Shown here: piece by piece, positions 1-13,199 of the stretch
Layout of the letters: every line of letters starts with the position of its first letter
Position numbering within the stretch: position 1 is the first letter of the stretch
From: Nannobrachium achirus
Lineage: Eukaryota; Chordata; Actinopteri; Myctophiformes; Myctophidae
DNA: 64,000 bases
NCBI GenBank assembly: GCA_963921795.1
Contig: OY997641.1
Coordinates: forward strand, 24,754,533-24,818,532
Reading direction: 5' to 3'
Translations under genes and position numbers: made by a program
Notes under the pieces: model-generated
What the model saw: only the letters and a program-made list of their open reading frames with translations
The model's database searches: none
Told to the model about the DNA's origin: nothing

Positions 1-192
1 AGCAACGGTGGACTTCTGTTACAGCCCAGCCCAACAAAGTGAGACATCCTTAGACTTTTTCTCCTAAACCTGGACATATTGACTTGTGATTCAGACCATC
101 CTTCATAAAACAGTGGGTCTGACAATCTGAGACTAGCAATGATCAAACCTTGTACAAATAACACTGTCCCAACTCTCTGTCTGTTCTTGCAG

Positions 193-257
193 CTTTCACA
201 CCAGTGGACCTAACTGACCTCAAGAAACGCAACACACAGGATGCCAAGAAGTCCTAG
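193..257 (+). CDS. mcrip1: mcrip1 (FAM195B) last coding exon, C-terminal end only
   Basis: The exon follows a CAG acceptor at 190-192 and, after two bases completing a split codon, reads FTPVDLTDLKKRNTQDAKKS then TAG at 255-257. This matches from memory the C-terminus of vertebrate MCRIP1 (human ending ...DLKRRSTQDAKKS), a roughly 100-residue MAPK-regulated protein that binds the CtBP co-repressor and relieves repression of epithelial genes. The window opens in the preceding intron (1-192), so only about one fifth of the protein is present. The first two bases CT would complete a Thr codon, as in the human protein. The identification rests on about 20 residues, but they are distinctive and the gene also lies on human 17q25 near ALYREF and ARHGDIA. 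Confidence 0.88.
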
Positions 258-920
258 TCTTTCCTGTGATGGTCTAGAAGATATTTTTCTTCCCTCCGCC
301 CGCTATCCTCTGGAACTTTTCTCCATCAGCCCTCTTGGCCAGTGTAGCTCAGACAGCTGATCCCTTCTCTAAACTCTGGACCATACACCTGCCTGTTTCT
401 GTCTCTGCTTCTCTCTCTCCCTCTCCCCCTCTCTTTCTACCTTTCTCGGAAGAGGACTGGGATTTCAAAAACAGAAGTTCTCCCCCCTCTTGGATCAGAT
501 GTGTTTTTTAAACTCATAAATTGTTCATATACATTCTGTTTTTATGTGAATGGGACTGACACATACTTTCATCTATGCTGACATCCTGAAACTGAGGCAC
601 AAACTGTTCACAAACACTGCACAGGAAACAGAAAGACTGCAGTCTTAAATAGAAACACCAGGTTCTTTACAAATGTACTAATTTGACCTTGGAGGCAAAT
701 GCTGAAGGGCTGACTTTTATTTTGTATTATTGTTTTTCGGAAGATAGTTTGATAGATAAATTGTATTGGAATGGTCTTATTAAAATCAGACTATAGCTCG
801 GTTTATACTCCATCGCATGACAGTGTCACTTGCCGACAAGAACAGATCTTCAAGCCAACAATGAGTCGCATCACCGTTGTGCGACAGAGTATAATATTAG
901 GCATAAGGGTGAGTGTTGGG

Positions 921-1084
921 GGAAGTCAAATACAATGTAGAATGCCAATGTTTTTAATATAAATTTCCCTTTCTCTAAAAAGGACTCCCCCTCGGTCCAT
1001 TGTATTTGGGAAGCCAAATACAATGTAGAATGCCAATGTTTTTAATATAAATTTCCCTTTCTCTAAAAAGGACTTCCCCTCGGT
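921..1084. repeat. Tandem duplication of a 76-bp block in the mcrip1 3' UTR
   Basis: Positions 921-996 and 1009-1084 are nearly identical (76 bp each, 88-bp period, about three differences). The joint at 998-1025 is an inverted repeat, CATTGTATTTGG-GAAG-CCAAATACAATG. Such high identity suggests a recent duplication. Confidence 0.92.
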
Positions 1085-1113
1085 TGACTTCCCAGCCTTG
1101 AAACAAAAAATTG

Positions 1114-1119
1114 AATAAA
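1114..1119 (+). terminator. mcrip1: Polyadenylation signal AATAAA of mcrip1
   Basis: Canonical AATAAA about 860 bp after the mcrip1 stop codon, in an A-rich context. It is the first strong signal in the correct orientation downstream of the gene. Confidence 0.6.
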
Positions 1120-1500
1120 AGACTTTTACAATATCCCTACTTGCTTTGATGTTGAATAGACAACAAATTGAATGCTATATGTACTGCACATGATTTTTAC
1201 TCTCACCATCTGACATTTACAACATGCAAATGATTTGTATTATATATTTTTTTTTCCCCAAAGACTACAATTGAACCAAATATTAATTTGTTTAAATAAG
1301 CCATTTTGCCTAGTTGTTTGGTAGCTAGATCCAGCCTAACTAGTTCAAAATGTCTGCTAGGGGAATGTCTATTTTGGTCTGTTCTCTGGTGTTCCTGTGT
1401 GCCTGTACAGCTAAATTAATACTTGATGCTGGCACACAAACGCCCCAATAAACAGGCCTATCCTTTACTGTCATTCTAAGCTGTGGTTATGCCTCTATAG

Positions 1501-1834
1501 CAGGGTTTCTTAAGGTAGGGTCTGGGGACACCTAGTCCAATAGTGTTCCAGGGTGTCCCCAGCTCCCTAGCCTCTGCAGGCCTTTATTTTCATTTGCGTT
1601 CGTAAATACAACTATAGAGAACCTACAATAATGTCTATTACTGTCTCAGTTTCATTATACAGTACATATACAACTACATAGTAAAGGAATTCTGTACCAT
1701 ATTATGGCAGACAGACCACCATATAAATTATGTCAAACACTAAATCATCTTTGGGTTGGATCCTTGAATAGGGGTCCATGGCTGAATACATGTGGGTCCT
1801 TGACCTTGAAATTAAAAAGGGTTGAGAATCACTG
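1501..1834. mobile_element. hAT-like non-autonomous element, degenerate
   Basis: The left end reads CAGGGTTTCTTAAGG and the right end GGTTGAGAATCACTG, the imperfect terminal inverted repeats typical of the CAGTGGTTCTCAAC group of hAT-derived MITEs. The interior has GGTCC/GGACC motifs seen in several other copies in this window. No transposase frame is present. Confidence 0.6.
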
Positions 1835-2051
1835 CTTCATGGCACGTCATAAAATGTCTGCTGTGAAAAAGATCTATATGAAAATGTTTCAAAATATGTC
1901 TTCCTGCTATGAACCACTGGTCTGTAATAAGATCAGATAAAGAATTAAAGATGTATTGTATTGATCGGCACTTGGAGGGATCAGCTGGGATGATCACCTG
2001 GGCGGAGCCACAGGACATTGCGGGATGGCGTCACCGCTACGCACCTCCCTC

Positions 2052-2117
2052 TATATAGTCCAGCTGGCGCGCGTTAGGGATCTCCATTGTGATTATTCCA
2101 GGCAGACCGCCATCTTT
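2052..2117 (+). promoter_or_regulatory. alyref: Putative alyref core promoter: TATA box and YY1-like site
   Basis: TATATA lies at 2052-2057 and the sequence after it becomes GC-rich. At 2107-2117 there is CCGCCATCTTT, matching the YY1 element (CCGCCATnTT) often found near starts of vertebrate housekeeping genes. The TATA predicts initiation near 2080, which would put the YY1-like site in the 5' leader, about 100 bp before the alyref ATG. Confidence 0.5.
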
Positions 2118-2213
2118 TAGACAGGGTTGCGTGTAGGTAGGGACCAAAGAAGAGGCTAGGGACTACCATTTTCTATTCTCATTCTAAGTTTAGTGTTACT
2201 AGGCTCGGGCATA

Positions 2214-4921
<2,708 letters not shown>

Positions 4922-5140
4922 GTGTGTAGAGCCATTGTCCACGGTTGTTTTCCCTTTCCGTCTGCACAGAAGGGCAGTTCAGCATTGAAATGTGCAGGAT
5001 ATTTCGTGTACCTTGTTTTTCTCCTTTTAAATGCTCAGTGTTTTTTACCATTTATGTTTTTGAACAAAAAAACTGGTTTTGACTGTAGGTTAGGGGGTGG
5101 GGATTTCCCTTTGCCTATTCCTTTCCCCTGTAGTTTGTGT

Positions 5141-5146
5141 AATAAA
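5141..5146 (+). terminator. alyref: Polyadenylation signal AATAAA of alyref
   Basis: Canonical AATAAA 220 bp after the alyref stop, preceded by a T-rich 3' UTR and followed by GT-rich sequence (TTGTTTGTGTATTTGTTGTTG at 5178-5198) that fits a downstream element. Confidence 0.8.
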
Positions 5147-5269
5147 ACCTGCAGTACATATTAACCATATATTGACTGCTTGTTTGTGTATTTGTTGTTG
5201 AATCTTAAGTTTGAGTAATTTGAATTGAATGGTTATTGTTGCGCACTAAATCGGTGTGTTAAATGTTCA

Positions 5270-5415
5270 CGGGTTTCAAATGAAGTCCTTCACCAGCCAT
5301 GTTGAGGACTACACTGGTTTCAATTAGTCTGATTGGCCATGGAACATTTAGTTCTATTGAAACCCCTGTGTTGGTCCCAACATGGCTGGTGTAGGACTAA
5401 ATTTGAAACTGAATA
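5270..5415. repeat. Fold-back (inverted-repeat) element
   Basis: The arms GTTTCAAATGAAGTCC (from 5273) and its inverse ending GGACTAAATTTGAAAC (to about 5409) enclose paired CACCAGCCATGTTG and CAACATGGCTGGTG segments. The whole folds into an imperfect hairpin, as in palindromic MITEs. No coding frame. Confidence 0.75.
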
Positions 5416-5744
5416 GTTGCAAGAAACTATGCAGTACATCTGCTACTTGGTTTGGAATGTCTGAACTCCATGTTCCAATGAGGAATGTTAATGCTCTATG
5501 TTGGCATTGAGTTTTGATAAGAAATTCTGGTCTTTAAAAACCTGGTTGTGTTAGCTTTACTCTTAATATAAAAAAATGTATAGACAATGGGTGAGCAGTG
5601 AGCACATTATCAAACTGCCAATGTGCTACTGAATTTGTAAGCCTAGAAATGGCTATTGAGACTAGTTGTGATGGATTTCAACCATTGCAAAAATGACAAG
5701 GTGATAATTTCCATGTCTCAAATTTCTTCAGTATGGTACAACCT

Positions 5745-5813
5745 TTTCAATTCAAAGGCGCTTTATTGGCATGAGAATACATGTGTTCACATTGCTAAAG
5801 CAAGTGTCACAAA
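5745..5813 (+). repeat. Interspersed teleost repeat (CAATTCAAAGG-CTTTATTGGCATG type), copy 1
   Basis: The sequence begins CAATTCAAAGGCGCTTTATT and ends in GCTAAAGCAAGTGTCAC. An inverted copy is at 45645-45730. From memory this type is very common in fish genomes; its class is not certain. Confidence 0.6.
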
Positions 5814-5889
5814 TAAAATAAAAACTGTTGGAGGGGGTACAGCATTGTGTAAACAGCTATGTCGCATTTTGACATTTTATATATAGGCT

Positions 5890-6040
5890 AAAGTTTTTGG
5901 AACAAATTGCATAATTTTATTTCCAAAATGCATTCAAAGGTAGCAGCTCTGTTTCATACTGGATGTGCAGTAGTAGGTCTAGATATCAATCCATGGTTTA
6001 TAGGTGGTTGTGTTCCAGTCTCTAGCCTTATTTTGTCCAC
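5890..6040 (+). repeat. Dispersed repeat A, copy 1
   Basis: The segment shares several blocks with 12968-13145: TTTGGAACA, AAAGGTAGCAGCTCT, AGTAGGTCTAGA, CAATGGTTT/CCATGGTTTATAG and GTGGTTGT-TTCCA. The copies are diverged by small indels. No protein and no clear termini could be assigned. Confidence 0.7.
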
Positions 6041-6059
6041 TAGATGGCAGCGTAGTGCT

Positions 6060-9000
6060 AAGTTCTGAGTGGGACTATAATATGCAATCAAGAAGTTTAG
6101 CCGTAAGCTCAGTTGTGTATAAAATAGTGAATGCATCGTCTATCAGTTTACTACAGTCAGATGTTCAGTAATGATTAGACAAGCATTGATTTGTTAATTA
6201 GGCATGTCTAGGGGACGAACATAAACATGCTTAGGGTAATGATATTCCCGGAAGACGCGATGACGAGCGCTGTGCTCAGTGTGCTGACAAAAAGTTACCA
6301 AGAATTACGTTTCCTGTATGGCACTATTTGTTTAAATAAAAATTAAAGCATAACCGGCAACCGGTACACTTTGTCCTAAATTACAATATTTTATTCTAGG
6401 ATAAAGTGAAAGTCTAAATTAAGTACTTCCTAGCCAGCCTATACCACAAAAATACATGAAACGGTGGTTCCCAAACGAATGGGTCGCGACCCAGTGTTTG
6501 TGAACCAGTGAGTGCATTGACCAGAGGTTGCAAGCCATGTGTGCTTTTACTGTGAAAGTATTCCACCGGAAATGGTCGTACTACTCATGTGAGACTGACA
6601 GCAAGTTGGAGCCATCGCCATTCAGACCTTTCCAGAGGCGCGTATTCCAGCATACTACAGCAGTACAACGGTAAGAGCCGACAGCATCGTTTAACTACAC
6701 TCTTCCAAACTTTGACTTTGTGTTTGAAGAAGGTTTTAGGGGTTGAGTTGCTGATAGGCAGTTTGTTTGGCCATTAAAAGTCCACTCGGGTCATAAATAA
6801 GATAGTGTTTGTGTGTGAGGTGCTACAGTTGGACACCCAACGAGGAACTTACAACTCCGGTGGTTTCCTAAACTGTGTCGCGTGCTGCTGCTTTAGAAAC
6901 ATGTTGGGTACCGTTACACAGTAATCGGTGTTAACTCTGTAACAGTTTTTATTATCATGTATCAATCTTGGTATTTTCTGCGAAGTTGGGTAGCAGTTGA
7001 TCAGCAGCCAGCGTGAGCTATTACCTGGATTTGATCTGTGAGATATGATCCTCCAGCCTCCATAGTGCTCAAGTAACATCAAACGAGCCGTGGCCCAAGG
7101 GGATTTGCTCAAGTATTGTTTAATTAAATACATTGATAGCTGAACGTGGTCGATGATTATTAAGTAAGTTATCTGAGAAGTTTGGTATACCTCAGAACAT
7201 TTATGACTGGAGTTGATCATGGCGGCTAGTAAAGACCATTTTTCTCACACACTTCCTGGAACTGACATAGCTTTTCCATCGGTGGAGAGGAGTTTGAATT
7301 GATGATTGCTCCTGGCTCCACACCCATTCTGTGCCAAATCAAGTTAATCAACCATTTACTCTTGAAATAAAAGGCACTGTTGTTGAAAATGCTTGTGACT
7401 ACAACTTTGTCTTGGCCTATATTCATTGGTGTAGCGGTGTGTGTCTGGAGAAATGGGTAGACTCTTGGCAAAAATGTCAACGGTGACACGTACTCCGAAT
7501 GCTGCCAAAGGGTTCATGTTGGCAGGCCGACTTGATAAGTGTTTGCAAAGTTCAAAGACTTCTGCTGCAGCTCATTTTTGTTCATAAATCCCACACTGAA
7601 GGGACAGGCCGTTTTTTCTTTTTGAAGAAATGTATCGTTCTGAATAACCAACCAAGTAGAGTTCAGCCACTGTGACCATATCAATTTATTGGACTTTAAC
7701 ATATTTGCCCCCCCGCACCATATACATGTTATACATATACCGGTATATTAACTTCATGTCTCTTTGATATAGTATATATTGACTGAAACCAACATTCTAT
7801 AGTTGTATTGAGGTATGATGATGACTTTATTAATTCCAACAGTGGAAATTAAGAAACGGAAACAACCTCATACAGATTAACTAGACCAGGTCAACCTGGT
7901 TGTGCCAGACCCCCTGTCTGTCATCATCATTTATGACATCATGCCTTTTGTAGGCATGTCATCATCATGTCATCATCATAATACCCTTTATATAGAAAAC
8001 CCGGACAGACATTTGCTTATGTAGGCCTACCCATTTCATGGGTCTGGCAAAAATGTAGACTAATAATAATAAGAATGAAGAAAAAGGTATGAATTTACCC
8101 AAAGTAGTGTACAAGTGTTCTATATGAAAAGCTCCACCGGCTGTACACAAAGCGGTACACAGTATCTCTAAAGTCATGTCATCAACATGGATCTGTCCCA
8201 TTTCCCATATTCCCTCCTGATTGCCTACGATTGCCTTCTAAAGTTTGTCTATGAGACGTGACTGTCACTTATCTCCCGATTCGGGAGTCTTAATGGTGTT
8301 ACTTCGAAAAAGGAAAAGGTCTGGGTGCTCAGAAGTTTAAAACTAAAGTGTGGCGAAGGAGGTCTTTGGCGGATGACTGAAAACTTGCAACTAAGGAAAA
8401 AGAAATCAAGGCTTCTGGTGAAATGTTAAAAAGACTTTATTTGAGGCCCAACACAGCCTTCAGGGTATGTTCTATATGTAGTTTGGTTGTCACTGCTGTG
8501 TAGCATTGGAATTCTGGAATCCTTTGTCTTTACTTGTTTCCGTTCGCCTCAACATATTTCCAAATGGCTGCAAAGCGAGAAAAGTGCATGTTGTTTTCTT
8601 GAGTTTTCCACTAGGCTGAGTTGAGAAGAGTCATAGGAGAATGCATGTCTGGAAATAAATATTGACAGTATTGAATATTCAGAACTAACAGCCTATATAT
8701 ATAATATATATTGTGAGCTGTGACAACACTATGCAATATCCACAGAAATGGAAAAATACAGTATATCTTAAACCTTAGTATGCCCTCCACTACGCTACTG
8801 AGTACTGACCAATTTGACATGCTGTACTAAGTTAACTAGGTTGAATGTATTATAAACGATTACACAACAGTTTACACAAGCCTGCTCTACACATAGCCTC
8901 CCTTTCCTTCCGTTGTGTGATGAATGACACCGTACTGACCGTAGTATATCGAGTGTTTCTTTCCATATCCACTTAAGCACTATTTAATACTTGTAAAAAA

Positions 9001-10398
9001 AACATTGCATATAATGATATTGAAAGTAGTTAATACAGAAGTTAAAGGCACTGTGCATTATTTTCTCTTGATATTTGCCACCTTTGACAGCTGAAGAACC
9101 ACAGCTGTGAAATCTCAGCATACAAACCAGATGTTGCTAATCTGAGTATCTGACCCCTTTGGTAGTTGCACAATTTGATTGAACCACAATTGCAAACCAG
9201 TGCTGCACTTCCGTATTGTACTTTAATTGATATTTAACCAAGAGGGTCATTTCCCTGACATCTGAGTCACTTAAAATGAATGTTACAAATTAAAGTTTGT
9301 GTTTGCTACTAGCTACTGATCTGATGGCATATAAAGTGCAAAAGTCAGAGCCACAGCACTGAGCAGAGAAAAGATTATATTGTTAAATGACAATGACTGT
9401 GAGCCTAGATCTTGTGCAATCAAATAAAAGACGTGTGGAAGATTCATAGTTATTTAGTCTAATCATGCATGACTTTATTTATTTTTTCAAAGTTATTTAG
9501 GCGACATTTACAAGCCTTTGGTTTATTTGACAGCGAACGTGGAGAGAGACAGGAAATGGCACGACAGAGGTGGCCATGTAGCAAGGCTGTGCAAGGACAG
9601 CCATTCAGACCAGGAACACATTTTGGTACATGTACAGTATGTAGCAACATATTTGTTTTTGTAATCTTTGAATAATACTTGACGTTTTTCAGAAAACGTA
9701 GGTTAGGTCTAAATGGTAATGGTGTGCACTCTACCAGGTGAGCCATCAAGGCACCTAGGCATTAAGACTTTTAATGAAGGCAATTCACTCCTCTGCTTCT
9801 GGGGGAAAATGCAGCAGGGATAATGTCTTTTCTACGAAAGGTTCTACGTTTTGTTTAGTTTTTTTGTTTTTTATCATGAAGTGGCACCTCAGTGCCACAG
9901 GATACTTAGCAAGCCTTTGTACAATATCCTTTATTGTTACAACTAATTATACATGGATTTAAGATTGGATTTGAATTCTTAGTAATAAAATAGAAATGGC
10001 GCAGGGAACAGCTGGAGGAGAGCTTTCTTTGCTATTAACTTTACATTTAACTTCCTATTACACTGTAGTCCATAGCCAGCACATCAGCCAATCAGCCAGT
10101 TTCCTCTGTTAAAAACAAAACAAAAACAAACACCTCCTGTGGAAGTGAAAAGCTTACATTCTGGTCTTATTAATAACACACACTAGCCTGTTGTTAATAC
10201 ACTACACAGGCTAAATCTAAATCATTGATTCGTTTACACTTTTAAAATGTGGTTTCGTCATCATTGTAATAGGGCAAGCCGCATATACAGTATGATTTTG
10301 TCCTGCATTGTTCAGGTCTTCCTGTACCCTCTAGTCTACACAGCCAACTGTTGCTGGGGGAGGCAGTCAGAAACTCAGAATGGAAGCATGTTTTTGAG
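6060..10398. other. Gene-free AT-rich intergenic DNA
   Basis: No exon, RNA gene or complete mobile element could be supported here. The open frames (up to about 120 codons) show no conserved protein features. A single hAT-like end, GGTGGTTCCCAAAC followed by GGGTCGCGACCC, lies at 6464-6493. There is ATC-rich low complexity near 7924-7980. Confidence 0.6.
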
Positions 10399-10693
10399 TA
10401 GGGCTGGGCCATATCGTATGACTTCAAATCAATATTGTTCAAACTCTTGCTTCGATTACGAATAATGAGCAGTTATTAAGAAGATCTACTTTTGATCTTG
10501 TAGATCGGCTATTTTCACACGCCACTGAACAACAAAGTATATTACAATGCAGGGTTAAGTTTACAATGAATCTGACATAAGGGAAGAAAAAACTAGTTCT
10601 TAAATAATTATTTGATTAACCTGCATAAGTAAGAGTTGGTTATTGCTTCTAAATATCAGTTTTGATATATTTCAGGTTGATGGCCCAGCCCTA
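10399..10693. mobile_element. hAT-like MITE with TAGGGCTGGGCCA ends
   Basis: The left end TAGGGCTGGGCCA at 10399 is matched by the perfect inverse TGGCCCAGCCCTA ending at 10693. The interior is AT-rich and carries a degraded copy of the window-wide hairpin (10480-10520, GATCTTGTAGATCGGCTATTTTCAC region). There is no transposase, and flanking target duplication is not obvious. Confidence 0.75.
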
Positions 10694-12759
10694 TTTCTTA
10701 TTCAGAAGGGAAAAGCTTTGACCTTTGAGCTGCCACAGTCGATCGCCAATTCACTCCCTACTTCCTGGTGTTGTTTATCTTTGTACTGGAGCAGTTTGTT
10801 TATGCTTTATGATAAAGATAATAAAGACTGTTACATGCAGTTTCGATTTCTCAGTAATCCTGTTATCAATGCGCTGGCCAATGGCATTATTACACCAATC
10901 CTCAGCATTCATTTATACATTGTAAATCGGAGGGCTCTCAGCAAATCTTTAAGTTTCATCAACATTGTTCTCGTGAAGCAGTTTGTTTACTGGTAAGCTT
11001 AATGATGAAGATAATACAGGTTGCCAGGTTGCGTCCCCAGTAAATATAACCTGCTGCCACCGCACTGGTACGATGGCAGTATTATACCAATCTATCCTCA
11101 GTGTTTATAGTATACATTGTAACTCATAGAGCCCCGGAGTAACCAAATGGACCCTCTATGAGATTTATTTATTTATTAAAATATTTGTTTATTGTGTTTT
11201 TGTCAGAAGCATTCATTGTATATATCAACAATACATTATTCTCACAACCCTCTATGAGATTTCTAAACCATACACAGTACTGGTCTCCTGTCCCAATGCC
11301 ACAGTGTTCAGAATGCATGCTTGACCCTAACCATAATGAACTTGATTGACAAACTCCCTCAACAGAACATTTAGTTGTATTATTGCTCCTGAAAATATTT
11401 CTAAAAATGCAGAGAAAAAATCTAGCAAAACATTTTTAAAGACTTTAACAAACATATTTTGAAAAACATGAAATGCTTAAACACTTTAGCATTCAATCTT
11501 GTCTCACTCAACATGTTTGACCTAAAATGTTAATTAACATTTGTACTAAAAGCTATCTCTCTAAAAAAAAACATTGTCTGTGTAACCAAAATAATTCTGG
11601 TTTCTTACTTTGTGTTTTCTCAAAAAGAGGCATTTACTCTTAACCCATATGTGTACAATGACACCAAAAAGGAGACATTGTCTAGCTCTCTTCCTCGATA
11701 ATGGAGTGCCCTGCATTGCATCAGCTTTGCCAACACTTTCTGGTGCAAGGCGCTTTTTCTTTGTGCCGCACGACAGTAACCAGGAACCTGGCCCTTGACA
11801 TTGCCATTGACCCACCATTTCTCGTTCCATTTATAGAACCACAACATCCCCAGAACACACTTAATCTAGTGTAAAACTGGGCGCATCTCTCCTTGCAGAT
11901 ACAATCAAGTGCACCTCATTGAAGTGAAACCCTTTGCTGCACCATTACACTACAATGTGTGGTTAAGCACTCTACAGGATGTGAGTCACCAGAAAAAGGA
12001 AGCACCCCAATCAGTTCGCAGCCTTCCTACCACTGCAGAGCACACTGTTAAGACTCGGCTAGTGGCGCTAAGATAAAATAAATAAAAGACCTGTGCCAAT
12101 GCACTCACGGTGTCGCATCAATCCACACATCACAAAGACACAAAGGATGAATCCATTGCAGAGACTGGGGAATAACTGCAAAGGTTTGGGCACTCTCACG
12201 AGAGCCTGACTGACGGGGAGGATCAAAGACGCTGTGTGTCTGTTTGTGTGTAAGAGAGACATCTGCAGCACAGCGCTAATGCCTAGAGACAGCACTGTGC
12301 TGGGGCAATGGCTGCCAACTCGAGGCAGGGCTTTGAGCAAATCTCAAGCGAGTGTAGATTTCAGAGATTGTTGCCTGCATCTGCTCTGAAAATATTCAGT
12401 TTCCTGGCAAAACAAAATCTGAGATCAGTATGTTTGTACCTTGGTTTTGAAGAGGGCTACATGCCTACGTGTTGGATTCCAGACTTTCAAGGGGCCCCAC
12501 CATGAATTTCACATTTTTAATTTTTTTCCTTATTTTTTCGTCTTCCCAGTGTCTCTTCCAGCCCCAAAAATCCCATTTGTTAACTCTAAGCCTTGCCTTT
12601 CATTTCAGTATTTTCTGAATGGTCGTGTCTGAACTCGACTTGGAAAATCGACCCCATGCTATGTAACAGGGGGCTCATTTCCTATTGGGCCCCCTCGAGA
12701 AGGGGGCGGTACTTTTTGGAAGGCCATATTCTATTGAGACTATATGAGGTGGAAGTGGT
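10694..12759. other. Gene-free intergenic DNA
   Basis: No supported gene or RNA. Short frames such as 11561-11830 show no recognisable domain. Between about 10998 and 11130 there is sequence with related 'ACCAAATGGACCC' motifs seen in hAT-like copies elsewhere, but without ends. Confidence 0.5.
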
Positions 12760-12769
12760 ACCATGAGGT

Positions 12770-12872
12770 AAAGTGGTACTAAAATTGGAACAATACAGAG
12801 AAGATTACGATTGACTGTAGTTGCTTCTCATCGTGGTTCTCTAATATTCTCTGTATCGTTCCAATTTTAGCC
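12770..12872. repeat. Inverted-repeat element (MITE-like)
   Basis: Arm CTAAAATTGGAACAATACAG (from about 12778) is mirrored by CTGTATCGTTCCAATTTTAG (to about 12870), with one mismatch over 20 bp. The arms are separated by about 50 bp. Confidence 0.75.
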
Positions 12873-12967
12873 CAAAGAAAGCGCCCCGTTGCCAACAAAG
12901 GGCATTTTGGTATTGCATCTGAAACGGCTTGGAATTAGAGACGGACAAATGGCTGCAATCTTTTGTA

Positions 12968-13145
12968 GTCGCTTTGGAACATATTTTCTCAAAATGATTT
13001 TAATAGTATTCAAACAAAGCCTCAGATTTATAATGCGCTTAAAGGTAGCAGCTCTTTTTATATGTTCAGTAGGTCTAGAGGTCACTCAATGGTTTGTAGT
13101 CCTTGGGGTGGTTGTATTCCATTCGCTAGCCTTCTTTTCTTCACA
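12968..13145 (+). repeat. Dispersed repeat A, copy 2
   Basis: Homologous to 5890-6040 in the same orientation, sharing AAAGGTAGCAGCTCT, AGTAGGTCTAGAG and GTGGTTGTATTCCATTCGCTAGCCTT-like blocks with small indels. Confidence 0.7.
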
Positions 13146-13199
13146 AATCTTGATGCTGTGTTCGCAGCTGGCGCATATTTCTCCCAGTAGGTATGGGAG

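Larger units (their letters stand above)
258..1119 (+). other. mcrip1: mcrip1 3' untranslated region
   Basis: This non-coding stretch runs from the mcrip1 stop codon to an AATAAA at 1114-1119. It is pyrimidine-rich at 255-500 (CT tracts) and AT-rich afterwards. No reading frame in it looks coding; the 63-codon frame at 771-962 overlaps a repeat. The extent is inferred from the first good polyadenylation signal. Confidence 0.6.
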
